From Nodularia sphaerocarpa UHCC 0038 (GTDB lineage: Bacteria; Cyanobacteriota; Cyanobacteriia; Cyanobacteriales; Nostocaceae): DNA of 64,000 bases. How positions within the stretch are numbered: position 1 is the first letter of the stretch; each line of letters begins with the position of its first letter. Shown piece by piece: positions 1 to 8,470 of the stretch. The DNA lies in NCBI RefSeq assembly GCF_022376295.1, contig NZ_CP060140.1, positions 5,387,673 through 5,451,672 on the forward strand. The letters run 5' to 3'. The position numbers and the translations under genes are program-made. The notes beneath the pieces were generated by a model. The model did no database searches. It saw nothing but the letters and a program-made list of their open reading frames with translations, and was not told the origin of the DNA.

Positions 1-164
1 GGACAATGGCCTTTAGCCCGCCCTAAAACACCTGGGGTGACAGTTTGAATCCCATCTTGCTGACAGAGACGTTCTAAAATTGGAATGAGACCAGAAAGAT
101 GAGTTGAGTGATTCCAGACTAATCTGCCATCTTTGCCAGAAGCGTCTTTTGCGGGTTTGCCCAT
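1..164 (-). CDS. DUF2103-like putative metal-binding protein, partial (N-terminal part only)
   Basis: The first 54 residues can be read on the minus strand from an ATG at 162-164; the rest lies outside the window. The visible protein starts MGKPAKDASGKDGRLVWNHS and carries spaced His and Cys residues (NHSTH, then GHC), which resembles the DUF2103 family of predicted metal-binding proteins of cyanobacteria and archaea. The family call is from memory of the sequence style and is moderate. It starts 5 nt after the clpS stop codon on the same strand, so the two are probably one transcript. No good Shine-Dalgarno is seen. Function unknown. Confidence 0.55.
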   Translation of the reverse strand, partial: MGKPAKDASGKDGRLVWNHSTHLSGLIPILERLCQQDGIQTVTPGVLGRAKGHC

Positions 165-169
165 GATAA

Positions 170-496
170 TTAAGCCGCTTCTAAAGGAGCCATTGTTAAA
201 CCAGCTCGACGCAGCTGTTGATGATACAGTTCCGCCATTTCTTGGGGACCTACCCAAACAATGGCTTGCCCTTCATAATGTATCTGATTGGTCAAATCCC
301 AAGCTCTATCACCAGTCATCCCCGGAATATACTTCATCAAACACTCAGATACGTGTTGAAAAGTATTAAAGTCATCGTTTAAAACAATCACCTTGTAATT
401 CGGATAAGTCTTGCGGATAACTTCAGTAGTCTTTCCAGGAGTTACAGTTGGTGCTGTACTCGCTCCATATACAGCTGCTGAAAGTCTTGTAACCAT
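170..496 (-). CDS. clpS: ATP-dependent Clp protease adaptor ClpS
   Basis: ClpS binds the N-domain of the Clp ATPase (ClpC in cyanobacteria) and hands over N-degron substrates. The protein has the ClpS core: YKVIVLNDDFNTFQHV followed by the helical HVSECLMKYIPGM segment and a C-terminal AELYHQQLRRAGL, about 108 residues, normal for the family. I prefer the ATG at 496 over the upstream TTG at 511 because the latter adds only MAHCF and has no ribosome site. It is followed after 5 nt by the DUF2103-like gene. Nothing abnormal seen in the substrate pocket region. Confidence 0.93.
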   Translation of the reverse strand: MVTRLSAAVYGASTAPTVTPGKTTEVIRKTYPNYKVIVLNDDFNTFQHVSECLMKYIPGMTGDRAWDLTNQIHYEGQAIVWVGPQEMAELYHQQLRRAGLTMAPLEAA

Positions 497-597
497 AAAA
501 CAGTGAGCCAACAGAATTTTACAAAACTACACTTACAAATAACCAGTCTAGTCTATTGTCTGCGGAGTAGGGAATGGGGAGCATTAGCAGTTACTAG

Positions 598-722
598 CCC
601 TGGAACCCTTAGAAATCGCGGCTATACAAGCTAAGTCCGCCTGCGCGGACTAGGAATTAAGATATTTTAACCCGTGTAGGCGGGTTTTGTCTGTGTAGCT
701 GCGACTTCTAGTCGCCTGGTGT
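598..722. repeat. Dispersed palindromic repeat, fragment related to the 17.5/40.3 kb element
   Basis: The intergenic stretch holds paired GC-rich inverted segments (CCGCCTGCGCGG, CCCGTGTAGGCGGG) and GCGACTTCTAGTCGC. The same blocks occur inside the elements at 17531-17732 and 40309-40512, but here the AGAGG...GAAAAGT terminal repeats are not seen, so this looks like an internal fragment or a related unit without recognisable ends. Confidence 0.6.
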
Positions 723-732
723 TTTTTATTCC

Positions 733-2802
733 CTAACGCCAATTATCCCAGTTTTCGTTAAAAATTGAAGTATCAGGGAAAGCGGTCGGGTTGCCATTTT
801 GCTCCAACAGACGTTTCAAAGCTTGTAACTGTGGTTCTGGCTTCGGTAAATCGTCTACCAGTTGATAAGGTGCAACTTGATTTTTTAAAGAGAAAGCCGC
901 AGTAGTTCCCGCAGCAGCACCAGCAGACCATTCAAATGAGTGTACCCGATAGGCTGCCGCAGCGATGTGACTGGTAGCAATACTTTTACCTCCTACCAGC
1001 AAATTGTCAATTTTCTGGGGAATCATGGCTCTGAGGGCAATTTGGAAGGGATAAGCTTGACCAGCACCGCGCCTTTCTCCGGGACGTTCTCTATTACCAG
1101 CCGCTTCTGGGGGGCTTTTCTCCATACAAGGATGGAAGTCTATAGCATAGTGACCAATACCTACAGCATCGGGGAAAATAGTAGAACGACTCCGCCGCAT
1201 GACTTGTTCGGGAGGCTTTTTACCTGTAATTACAGATATTGCTTCCAAGCCTGCTAGTGTCCCTTGTAACCTGCGGTACATAGCCGCAGGCAGTGTTTTG
1301 CGGTAATACTCATCGTTGTAGTCGCGGCGAGAAATATCTGTTTCCCAAATCGTAAACCCTCCAGGTTGTCCCCAACTGGGACGGCCAATTATCCGCCGTC
1401 CTTCGCGCATATAGGGATATTTGGATAACCCATGCGCTGTTCCCATCGGGGAATTGAAACCGGATATAAAGCGGTTATTTGTTTGTTGCTGCTTTACACC
1501 TTTACCCAGTTGAGAATCTGTAGTTCCAGCTACTAGCCAGTAATAGTACGAAAGTGAAATTTCCTCACCTTTGCGGAGGCTTTCTGTTCGCAGTCCCCCC
1601 AGCCATCCCCCTGGTTGCAACTGTCCAGCAGCTTGTAACTGTTGGCGAGTGTAAACTAGGTTATCTTGGGCGGTTCCGGGGCGATAGTCGTTACCCCAAG
1701 TCCAGTTCTGCATAGAAATGTCCCCTGGTGTGGGAGCAGAAAATCTCACACCTTTGAAGGTTGCAGGTTGTCCCTGTTGCGGACTCCAAATGCGGCGATA
1801 GGTGAAAACTAAGTCAAAGTTTGCCAGTCGCTCTAATTCATAACTAAAATATGGCGAATACTGTAAATAAAATGGCGGCATTTCTTGGGGTTGTGGTCCC
1901 TTGGTAGCCTCCATTGCAAAGGTGTAAGTAAAGCCTTGGGTACAATAAGGATCGTTTTGGGGGCTGGAAGAAGAGGGTTCGAGGTGGGAACGGGGATCAA
2001 TACCCAAGCGGTAGGGAACGTCAGCAAGGGCGATAATTTCCCCGGTTTCGCTGGCATCGACTACGTACCATTTTGGGGCATTCCCTTGGCTCTTTTGGGG
2101 AACTAAGCGAATAATATTTTTGGTAAACCGAGATGAGTTTTCGTAGCGATAAGCATCTTCAATGGTTTGAGATAAAGTGAAGGTGTTATGAGGTGGTGCG
2201 CCTTTTGCTGGTTGATATTGAATTGCGATCGCTTCGCTGACCTGTCGGTTCGCACTACTAATTAATTGTCCACCACCCTCAACTGTCGAAGGTGTAATTT
2301 CTAAATCCTTAACCACCGTATTGGGGAACCATTCTAACTTGCCTTTACCCTTTTTCTCAGCATCTTTGAGCATCTGAGCCATCACGGTGTGAGCATCACG
2401 AGGCAAAAAGCAAGAGTCACTTACCCAGCATTCCCCAGGGTTAAGTTTACCGTATTTACGTTCAATGCGATTTCGCAATTCCAAGTAGCCACGAGAATAA
2501 AATTGGCGACTGCGCTGGGTGGGGCGTTCATCTAATGCTGATGTTCCTTGAGAAGAAATTTGTCCTCCCAACCAATCGGTTATTTCTGTGAGACAAACTG
2601 TGCGTCCAGCTAGTAACCCTTCGTAAGCTGTAGCGACACCAGAAAGTCCACCACCCACAACTAAAATTTCACAATTTACGGTTTTGTCTGGATTTCTTGG
2701 TGGTGCAGCCACAATGGCAGCATCAGGTGCAATTAAGTGAGATATTAAACTGACACTGATCAGTGATGTCAGGCTGTAAGCTACTTTGTGTCTACGCGTC
2801 AT
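733..2802 (-). CDS. FAD-dependent oxidoreductase, probably exported
   Basis: 689 residues. A basic N-terminus and hydrophobic segment (residues about 6-33) look like a signal peptide or anchor. An FAD-binding Rossmann motif follows (EILVVGGGLSGVATAY, glycines 50-55) with the acidic residue of the second strand at LTEITDW. The C-terminal FAD-binding closure is visible as DNLLVGGKSIATSHIA. This matches the large FAD-dependent oxidoreductase family PF12831 found in cyanobacteria and planctomycetes; the substrate is not known. The ATG at 2802 is a clear start. It stands alone, preceded by the bidirectional terminator at 2889-2920. Confidence 0.85.
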   Translation of the reverse strand: MTRRHKVAYSLTSLISVSLISHLIAPDAAIVAAPPRNPDKTVNCEILVVGGGLSGVATAYEGLLAGRTVCLTEITDWLGGQISSQGTSALDERPTQRSRQFYSRGYLELRNRIERKYGKLNPGECWVSDSCFLPRDAHTVMAQMLKDAEKKGKGKLEWFPNTVVKDLEITPSTVEGGGQLISSANRQVSEAIAIQYQPAKGAPPHNTFTLSQTIEDAYRYENSSRFTKNIIRLVPQKSQGNAPKWYVVDASETGEIIALADVPYRLGIDPRSHLEPSSSSPQNDPYCTQGFTYTFAMEATKGPQPQEMPPFYLQYSPYFSYELERLANFDLVFTYRRIWSPQQGQPATFKGVRFSAPTPGDISMQNWTWGNDYRPGTAQDNLVYTRQQLQAAGQLQPGGWLGGLRTESLRKGEEISLSYYYWLVAGTTDSQLGKGVKQQQTNNRFISGFNSPMGTAHGLSKYPYMREGRRIIGRPSWGQPGGFTIWETDISRRDYNDEYYRKTLPAAMYRRLQGTLAGLEAISVITGKKPPEQVMRRSRSTIFPDAVGIGHYAIDFHPCMEKSPPEAAGNRERPGERRGAGQAYPFQIALRAMIPQKIDNLLVGGKSIATSHIAAAAYRVHSFEWSAGAAAGTTAAFSLKNQVAPYQLVDDLPKPEPQLQALKRLLEQNGNPTAFPDTSIFNENWDNWR

Positions 2803-2888
2803 AGTCAGAGAAAGTCCTTTTACTCCTATCTCGATTTGTAGACGGTAGCATTTGAAAAATGGTTATCACAAATTTACCCCTAGTTACG

Positions 2889-2920
2889 CAAAAAAGCCAG
2901 ATTTAAAATCTGACTTTTTT
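2889..2920. terminator. Bidirectional intrinsic terminator
   Basis: An A-run, a short stem (CAGATTT/AAATCTG) and a T-run form a near-symmetrical hairpin, so it can end transcripts in both directions. It lies downstream of the RNA-binding protein gene (minus strand) and upstream of the FAD oxidoreductase gene, and probably separates the two. Confidence 0.75.
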
Positions 2921-3100
2921 GTACGCTGGCAAAATTACGAAGAACAAAATAACCAATCTGTAGGCTCAGATATTGCACCGGGCGACGGTTAGTCGCGACT
3001 ACACAGGCAAAACCCTGAGACTCAATGCCGTAATGCTCCCTACAAATTATGGTTAATTTATTTTTGGTAATTTTCTAGAGGAAATTTTTAGTGGTGAAGT

Positions 3101-3427
3101 TTAGTAGCGGTTACGGCCACCACCACCACCACCACCATATCCTCCGCCTCTGTTTCCACCACCACCACCAAAGGAACCTCTGTCTTCCTTGGGTTTAGCC
3201 TTATTTACTTTCAGTCCGCGACCCATCCATTCAGCACCATCTAGTGCTTCAATGGCGGCAGTTTCTTCTGCTTCATTGTCCATTTCTACAAAAGCGAAAC
3301 CGCGCATCCGGCCTGTTTCACGGTCAGTAGGTACTTGAACCCGTTTAACAGTGCCATATTCAGCAAATACACCACTAAGGTCAGCTTCTGTAACCTCGTA
3401 AGAAAGGTTGCCTACATAAATCGACAT
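3101..3427 (-). CDS. Glycine-rich single-RRM RNA-binding protein
   Basis: 108 residues from the ATG at 3427, preceded by GGAG with 7-nt spacing. One RRM domain (residues 1-80) has RNP2 (IYVGNL) and RNP1 (RGFAFVEM); the C-terminus is a Gly/Arg tail ending GGGGGGGRNRY. This is the cyanobacterial Rbp family, whose glycine-rich members are cold-induced in Anabaena and Synechocystis through their long 5' leaders; cold induction here is inference. A longer in-frame reading from 3505 adds 26 residues that do not look like RRM sequence, so I reject it. The gene is divergent from the small gene at 3730. Confidence 0.93.
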   Translation of the reverse strand: MSIYVGNLSYEVTEADLSGVFAEYGTVKRVQVPTDRETGRMRGFAFVEMDNEAEETAAIEALDGAEWMGRGLKVNKAKPKEDRGSFGGGGGNRGGGYGGGGGGGRNRY

Positions 3428-3729
3428 CGGATTGTCTCCAAAATTATTACTGTGTATAGATTTAAATTTCGGAGAATTAAATTTGTAGATACCAAAAGGG
3501 AACACCTGTCAATACTCAAAACAAATACTGTCACCGAATAAATCCTAATATTCTTAAGATTACACACAAGGTAACTATCTGTATATAGTAGATAGTTAAA
3601 ATATGATTAACTTCTTTGCTTGGGTCTGTGTTTGATAATTCTTATAAGTCTTGTGACAGTTAGCAGAAGACTTCCCGAAAGTTCTTACCAAACCAATGTA
3701 ATATACAGATAAGTTTATAAAAATTAACA
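3428..3729. promoter_or_regulatory. Divergent intergenic region between the RRM gene and a small hypothetical gene
   Basis: About 300 bp of AT-rich DNA that must contain promoters for both directions. On the minus strand it would form the leader of the RRM gene; in Anabaena rbp genes such leaders carry cold-shock control. A direct repeat TAGTAGATAGTTA-like stretch is near 3585. I cannot place start sites with confidence. Confidence 0.4.
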
Positions 3730-4017
3730 ATGGTAGAACGCCCAATCAAGAAGTCGGAACGTCAGTCCCAAGCCATTACTGACAACAGTTCCGAAAATTC
3801 CGATTCTATGCCCCCTGTGGAATCTCAGGCCAAAAGCTTGAAACCAGTTATTAATCGCTCCTCTAACACGGGGAAAAAATCATCTTTTAAAGATGATACT
3901 AGGCAAAAAGTTAATCCTGCCTTGGCGCGTGGTCCAAAACCCGTTAAACTTCCAGTTAATCTCAAAACCGAACCGGAAGGCGAATCTGAACCCATCTCTG
4001 ATGAGCCTCAAGAGTAA
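3730..4017 (+). CDS. Hypothetical low-complexity basic protein
   Basis: 95 residues from an ATG, rich in Ser, Lys, Pro and Glu, with no hydrophobic segment and no fold I recognise; it looks intrinsically disordered (central KSLKPVINRSSNTGKKSS, acidic tail PEGESEPISDEPQE). The composition and the clean start make it a likely real gene, possibly a conserved cyanobacterial small protein, but I cannot give a function. Confidence 0.6.
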   Translation: MVERPIKKSERQSQAITDNSSENSDSMPPVESQAKSLKPVINRSSNTGKKSSFKDDTRQKVNPALARGPKPVKLPVNLKTEPEGESEPISDEPQE

Positions 4018-4738
4018 GTAAGATTTTGCGGAAGGCAGCAGTTTAGCTTGTCAGAGGATGTAATCGCATCATCTGCTCAGTCTCCATTGTTTGCCATCCG
4101 GCCGCTCACTCACGGAGTGGAAAATAAACAATTACCGAATTACTTGAGATTAAGAGGACAAAGAGGACAAGGAGAAACAAGTGTGTGGGATGGTAACTTG
4201 GAGAATTTATGGCTGAGAAATCCCTAAAATACCCACACAAGATATGGTAAGTGAATCATCAGACCTCGTGGGATGCGGGAAACGAGCGCGTCTTTATACC
4301 TGAGAGAAAAGCCACGCTTCGACTTTTTACTTTTCATATAAGCGTTTTTAAGCGCTTTTAAATGCTGGTTTTTGATTTGAATGGATATCATTCCAGGAAC
4401 CAGCAAACCCGTATAACTCCCCTCGACCAACACAAGCAGAATGTCTTGGCTTTACCCAACACCGTAATAAGACGGTTTGTAGATGACCCAGACTGGGGAA
4501 GTATCTGGGATTACGTATCAGCTTGTGTTTAAATGGTCTAGTCAAATACGTAAGACTTACTTCTTACAAGCTCAGGTCTCAAGACACTGATTTATTGACT
4601 TGGGCTTTCTCCGATTTCCTACTTTGTCTTTATACAACCAGCAACCAATCAGGTTTCTGGAGATTGAACCTCATTCGCGGTTTATAGCATTTGTTTTTAG
4701 TAGGCGATGTCTTCTAAAGATATCCCTGAAAAATTATT
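4018..4738. other. 721-bp intergenic region, no gene recognised
   Basis: Two short minus-strand reading frames (4224-4433 and 4348-4545) overlap each other here in different frames and resemble nothing known. No tRNA or known small RNA was recognised. A short imperfect repeat AAGCGTTTTTAAGCGCTTTTAA lies near 4340. An unannotated non-coding RNA cannot be excluded. Confidence 0.4.
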
Positions 4739-5230
4739 TTAAGCAGGAATAACTTGCACAATCAGTGAGCGTTTATCCAGTGACTGGACTTTGCCTACTT
4801 CACTGAGAGCGGCCACAATGCGGTCTAGCATTTCTCCGGCTTGTTCGCGATGTTGATGTTCTCGACCTCGCAAACGAATAGCGAACTTGACTGAATCGCC
4901 TTTGCTCAACCATTGAGCTGCTTGCTCAATGCGTAAATTGTAGTCAGCTATACCCACGTTTGGACGGAATCGAACTTCCTTGACGCTTGGTCTAGCACTC
5001 TGGGTCTGACGTTTTTTCTTTTGATACTGAAGCTTACCATAGTTGATAATCTTCGCAACTGGGGTGTCTTTGCTTTCCGAGACTACAACTAGGTCAAGTT
5101 CGAGACTTTCTGCTAGTTCTAGAGCCTCGGCTGTGTCCACCAAACCACGGTTATTATTCTCATGGTCAATCAAGTAGACTTGACTGGACTTAATTTGCGA
5201 GTTGATTAGTTGTTTTTTGACTACGATAAT
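4739..5230 (-). CDS. infC: Translation initiation factor IF-3 (probable AUU start)
   Basis: IF-3 binds the 30S subunit, keeps subunits apart and proofreads the start codon. The two-domain pattern is visible: N-domain (LINSQI..., RGLVDTAEALELAESLELDLVVVS) and C-domain (VKEVRFRPNVGIADYNLRIEQA, SVKFAIRLRGREHQH). No ATG or GTG exists before the conserved N-terminus. The open frame runs upstream to a TAA at about 5240, and the only well-placed initiation site is AGAGG, 5 nt before an ATT at 5228-5230, giving IVVKKQLINSQIKSS and 163 residues. A TTG at 5173 would cut off the conserved start. It is rather divergent (FRPNVGIADYN), so it may be a second IF-3 paralogue. Confidence 0.85.
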   Translation of the reverse strand: MIVVKKQLINSQIKSSQVYLIDHENNNRGLVDTAEALELAESLELDLVVVSESKDTPVAKIINYGKLQYQKKKRQTQSARPSVKEVRFRPNVGIADYNLRIEQAAQWLSKGDSVKFAIRLRGREHQHREQAGEMLDRIVAALSEVGKVQSLDKRSLIVQVIPA

Positions 5231-5456
5231 GGTTTCCTCTTAATTCAATACTTTGGTTTGCAAGTAATACTAAGGTAACACAATGATCACTATCCTTCTT
5301 CTATCATTTGGAATGAAATATTAAATTTTTGGCGGCTGAAACCCAGAAGGTTCATTAATGTTCGCCAAACTGATTAATTCACCAAGGAGGTTGAACGACT
5401 TGGAGGAACCTGTTGAACCCGAAGAACTTACCCCTGAGAAATAATTTGGTAGAAAA

Positions 5457-5683
5457 CCTCACCCCAACCCTCTCCTTCGTAAGGAAGTACGGTGTACACA
5501 CAAGTCTTTTGACCCCCTCTAACTCCCCCTTACTAAGGGGGAGAACCGGATTTTACCCCCCTAAACCCCTTCGGGGATGCGCCTTCGGCGTAGTGCAAGG
5601 GGGGATTAAGGGGGGTAAATTCAGGGTCTGTGCTTGATTGCCAAGATATGTGTATAGGTGGTTCCTTGCTAAGGAGAGGGAGC
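5457..5683. repeat. Repeat family A, copy 1
   Basis: About 225 bp, nearly identical to 15419-15650 and to 55361-55577 (inverted). The ends are imperfect inverted repeats (CTCTCCTTCGTAAGGA...TGTACACACAAG on the left, TGTGTATAGGTGG...CTAAGGAGAGG on the right). The middle contains an arm pair of C-rich and G-rich runs (ACCCCCCTAAACCCC / GGGGGGATTAAGGGG) around a CGCCTTCGGCG core, so the whole unit can fold into one long hairpin. It has no coding capacity and looks like a MITE-like element. Confidence 0.85.
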
Positions 5684-5822
5684 TGGAATCTTTTTATCGC
5701 CTGATGGGCTATGATTTTGGGGGGTTGCACGCGGCGAAGTATTCGGACAGAATTAAATTCTGGTATAGATTGGAGATAGGCAAGCTACTTCAAAAACTGA
5801 CCCAAGAATCAGGATGGTTCTT

Positions 5823-8114
5823 ATGAAGCGCAAAAATCAAGTTGTCCTCACTTTAGTGTTGAAAAGCGCTGTTGTCTTTTCGCCGTTGCTGCTGTCTGCT
5901 GGTATGGCTAGTGGACAACTCAGGCCATCCGTTTCCACACAACTGAATACTGCTGAGGTTATATATCTTCAGCAGCCGGAAAAATTGGCTCAGTTGCAAG
6001 CACAACAGTTGAGTCAAGAGCAAGTCCCACCGGTTGGGGCTCAAGCTTTGAATAACACGACTGTTTTGTTCAATGTGTGGTTGGTGATATTGAGTCTGTT
6101 TCCTGTGGCGGTGATTGCTTTATTCTGGTTGTTGCGAAAAGTGGCAATTCGTGAAATTGTTCATAGAGCAATGGCGCAGCTACAGGGTTTGGAAAATTTA
6201 CAAAATCAGTTAACTATTGTGAAGCAAGATGCTGAAAATCTGATTCAAGAATCGAAAAAGATAAATCGGCAATTAGAACAGGAAGTTGCTACTCTGCAAG
6301 AAAATATTAAAAAAGAACAAGACAATTTAGCTAATTTGAGTTCTGAATTGTTGCAGTCTAGAGATAATATCTTGGCAGGTTTAGAAACAAAAGTTCAAAA
6401 GATTCAAGAAAATTTAGAGTCGGAGTTTGTTACTAAACTATCTCATTTAGAATGGTCAGCACAAGAAATAAGAGATAGAATTATAGAAAGTTTAGAAAGG
6501 TTAAAATCGGAACTTGATCATAAATTAGATGCTTTGCAGTTAGAGGCTGCACAACAAAAGAATATAACTCTGGAGTATTTAGAAAAATCTCGGAATGAAT
6601 TTATTGACGAGGTTTCTAGGTTACAGTCTGAGACTCAGGAAGATAAGGCTAAGGCTGTTGCAAGTTTCATAAGTTTACAGGTTGATGCTCAAGAACAAAA
6701 GGATGAAATACTGGCAAATGTTAGAGAATTAGAAAAGTTATTTAAATCAGAAATAGCTGAGTTAAAGTCTGAGACTCAGGAAGAAAGAAATAGTATTTTT
6801 GAAAGTTTAGGCGGTTTGCAGGTTGATGCTCAAGAACAGAAAGATAGGACTCTGGAAAGTTTAGGGGAGTTGGCGAATTTATTTAAAGCTCAAATGGCTG
6901 AATTGCAGTCTGAAACTCAGCAAGAAAAAGATAGTATTTTTGAGAGTTTAAGTAATTTGCAGGTTGATGCTCAAGAACAGAAAGATAGGACTCTGGAAAG
7001 TTTAGGGGAGTTGGCGAATTTATTTAAAACTCAAATGGCTGAATTGCAGTCTGAAACTCAGCAAGAAAAAGATGCGATTCTGGAAAGTTTAACACAATTA
7101 CAGTCAGATTGTGTTTCTCAATTATCTGAATTACAGGTGGATGCTCAAAAGCAAAAAGAGCTAATTATTGCTAATTTAGAAGCATCAGGTTCTGAGTTTA
7201 CGGCTCAATTTTCAGATTTACAATTAAATGCTCAAGAACAAAAGCTGCTGATTTTGGAAAAGCTGGAAAGGTTAGAGACGGATTTTGTTTCTCAACTTTC
7301 TGAGTTGCAGTTGGATGCTCAAGAACGCAAGAATATAATTTTGCAGGAGTTGGTGCATACTGAGCCACTATCTGTGCCTGTAAAGTCAGAAATTCAGGAG
7401 GTTCAGCCACTACCGCAAGAGTTAATTAATGATGATCTGCAAGTGGGAGATGAGTTATTTGCTCAAAGAAAGTATGATGAGGCGATCGCAGTTTATGATA
7501 AAGTAGTAGCAGCTTATCCTGAACATCCGCTTGCTTGGTTAAAACAAGGTTTAACTCTGGGAAGATTGCAACGCTACAAGGATGCGATCGCTTCCTATGA
7601 ACGCGCTATTGAAATTCAGCCGGATTATCACCAGGCTTGGTGCGATCGCGGTGTGGCTTTTGGTAAACTAGGACAGCAGCAACAAGCTTTTAATTCTTTT
7701 GACAAGGCGACTCAAGTTAAATCTGATGATCCAGTGGCTTGGTTAAATCGTGGTCTGGCTTTGATAGAATTAGAACGATATGAGGATGCGATCGCTAGTT
7801 TTGACAAAGCTATTGAAATTAATCCCAATTCTGCCAAAGTCTGGGATAAACGTGGTTATGCTTTGGTAAGATTAGGAGAAGATGATGAGGCGATCGCTAG
7901 TTTTGAGAAATCACTAGAAATTAAACCCGACTATGCAAGTGCTTATTACAATAAAGCTGCCTGTTATGCGCTGCAAAGACAACTGAAATTAGCTTTGGCA
8001 AATCTTCAACTAGCAATTGAACTCAATTCCAGATATCAAGAAGATGCGGCATTTGATATTGATTTTGATGAAATTGCGGATGATAAAAGTTTTAGGGAAC
8101 TGATATCGAAATAG
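5823..8114 (+). CDS. Membrane-anchored coiled-coil protein with C-terminal TPR repeats
   Basis: About 763 residues. There is an N-terminal signal-like segment (LVLKSAVVFSPLLLSAGMASG), one membrane helix (VWLVILSLFPVAVIALFWLL, about residues 85-107), a long coiled coil (about 110-520, with heptads rich in Glu, Gln and Leu), and TPR units from about 545 to 745 (AIAVYDKVVAAYPEHPLAWLKQG, AIASYERAIEIQPDYHQAW and others). It probably scaffolds a complex at a membrane; function unknown. I prefer the ATG at 5823 (MKRKNQ) because AGGA sits 8 nt upstream; an ATG at 5814 is also in frame. Codons 6795-7076 contain a near-identical tandem duplication. Confidence 0.8.
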   Translation: MKRKNQVVLTLVLKSAVVFSPLLLSAGMASGQLRPSVSTQLNTAEVIYLQQPEKLAQLQAQQLSQEQVPPVGAQALNNTTVLFNVWLVILSLFPVAVIALFWLLRKVAIREIVHRAMAQLQGLENLQNQLTIVKQDAENLIQESKKINRQLEQEVATLQENIKKEQDNLANLSSELLQSRDNILAGLETKVQKIQENLESEFVTKLSHLEWSAQEIRDRIIESLERLKSELDHKLDALQLEAAQQKNITLEYLEKSRNEFIDEVSRLQSETQEDKAKAVASFISLQVDAQEQKDEILANVRELEKLFKSEIAELKSETQEERNSIFESLGGLQVDAQEQKDRTLESLGELANLFKAQMAELQSETQQEKDSIFESLSNLQVDAQEQKDRTLESLGELANLFKTQMAELQSETQQEKDAILESLTQLQSDCVSQLSELQVDAQKQKELIIANLEASGSEFTAQFSDLQLNAQEQKLLILEKLERLETDFVSQLSELQLDAQERKNIILQELVHTEPLSVPVKSEIQEVQPLPQELINDDLQVGDELFAQRKYDEAIAVYDKVVAAYPEHPLAWLKQGLTLGRLQRYKDAIASYERAIEIQPDYHQAWCDRGVAFGKLGQQQQAFNSFDKATQVKSDDPVAWLNRGLALIELERYEDAIASFDKAIEINPNSAKVWDKRGYALVRLGEDDEAIASFEKSLEIKPDYASAYYNKAACYALQRQLKLALANLQLAIELNSRYQEDAAFDIDFDEIADDKSFRELISK
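6795..7076 (+). repeat. Two 141-bp tandem repeats inside the coiled-coil gene
   Basis: Units 6795-6935 and 6936-7076 encode 47 residues each (IFESL...QQEKD) and differ at only a few bases, whereas the preceding diverged unit (about 6660-6794) shares only the pattern. The near identity points to a recent in-frame duplication that lengthens the coiled coil. Confidence 0.9.
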
Positions 8115-8121
8115 AATATAG

Positions 8122-8470
8122 AACCTCACCCCCAGCCCCTCTCCTTAGCAAGGAGAGGGGAGCAAATGCTAAGTTTATGCTAACCGTAAATCAGAGAATA
8201 TTGAACCTCACCCCCAGCCCCTCTCCTTGCTTTCGCGTAGCGTCTCCCTTTGGGAGAAGGCTACCGTGTACACACAAGTCGGGAAATTTTCTTTTGTGTC
8301 ATAACACCCCACCCCTAACCCCTCCCCGCAAGCGAGGAGGGGAACTGGATTTATGGTTAAATTCTGTTTTTAGGGCTGAAAAATCTCTTTGTTTCAGGAT
8401 GTGTGTACACTGTGGTTCCTTGCTAAGGAGAGGGGAGCAAATGCTGAATTTATGCTAACCGTAAATCAGG
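8122..8470. repeat. Composite repeat region with family-A-like ends and a different core
   Basis: Two direct copies of GAGCAAATGCT... plus TTTATGCTAACCGTAAATCAG (about 8154-8196 and 8432-8468) flank a unit at about 8205-8436. The unit has the same end sequences as family A (CTCTCCTT, TGTACACACAAGTC / TGTGTACA, GGTTCCTTGCTAAGGAGAGG) but another interior, including a CCTCCCCGCAAGCGAGGAGG hairpin. The right direct repeat forms the 3' end of the gene at 8450. The region explains the 335-bp gap. Confidence 0.75.

Noticed and set aside
3101..3505. Longer form of the RRM protein starting at 3505
   Set aside because: The added 26 residues are not RRM-like, and the ATG at 3427 has a good ribosome site.
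4224..4545. Two overlapping minus-strand reading frames of 65-69 codons
   Set aside because: They overlap in different frames, have no recognisable motif or good ribosome site, and lie in a gene-free stretch.
5638..5826. 62-codon plus-strand frame upstream of the coiled-coil gene
   Set aside because: Starts within repeat family A and overlaps the start of the real gene; no independent support.
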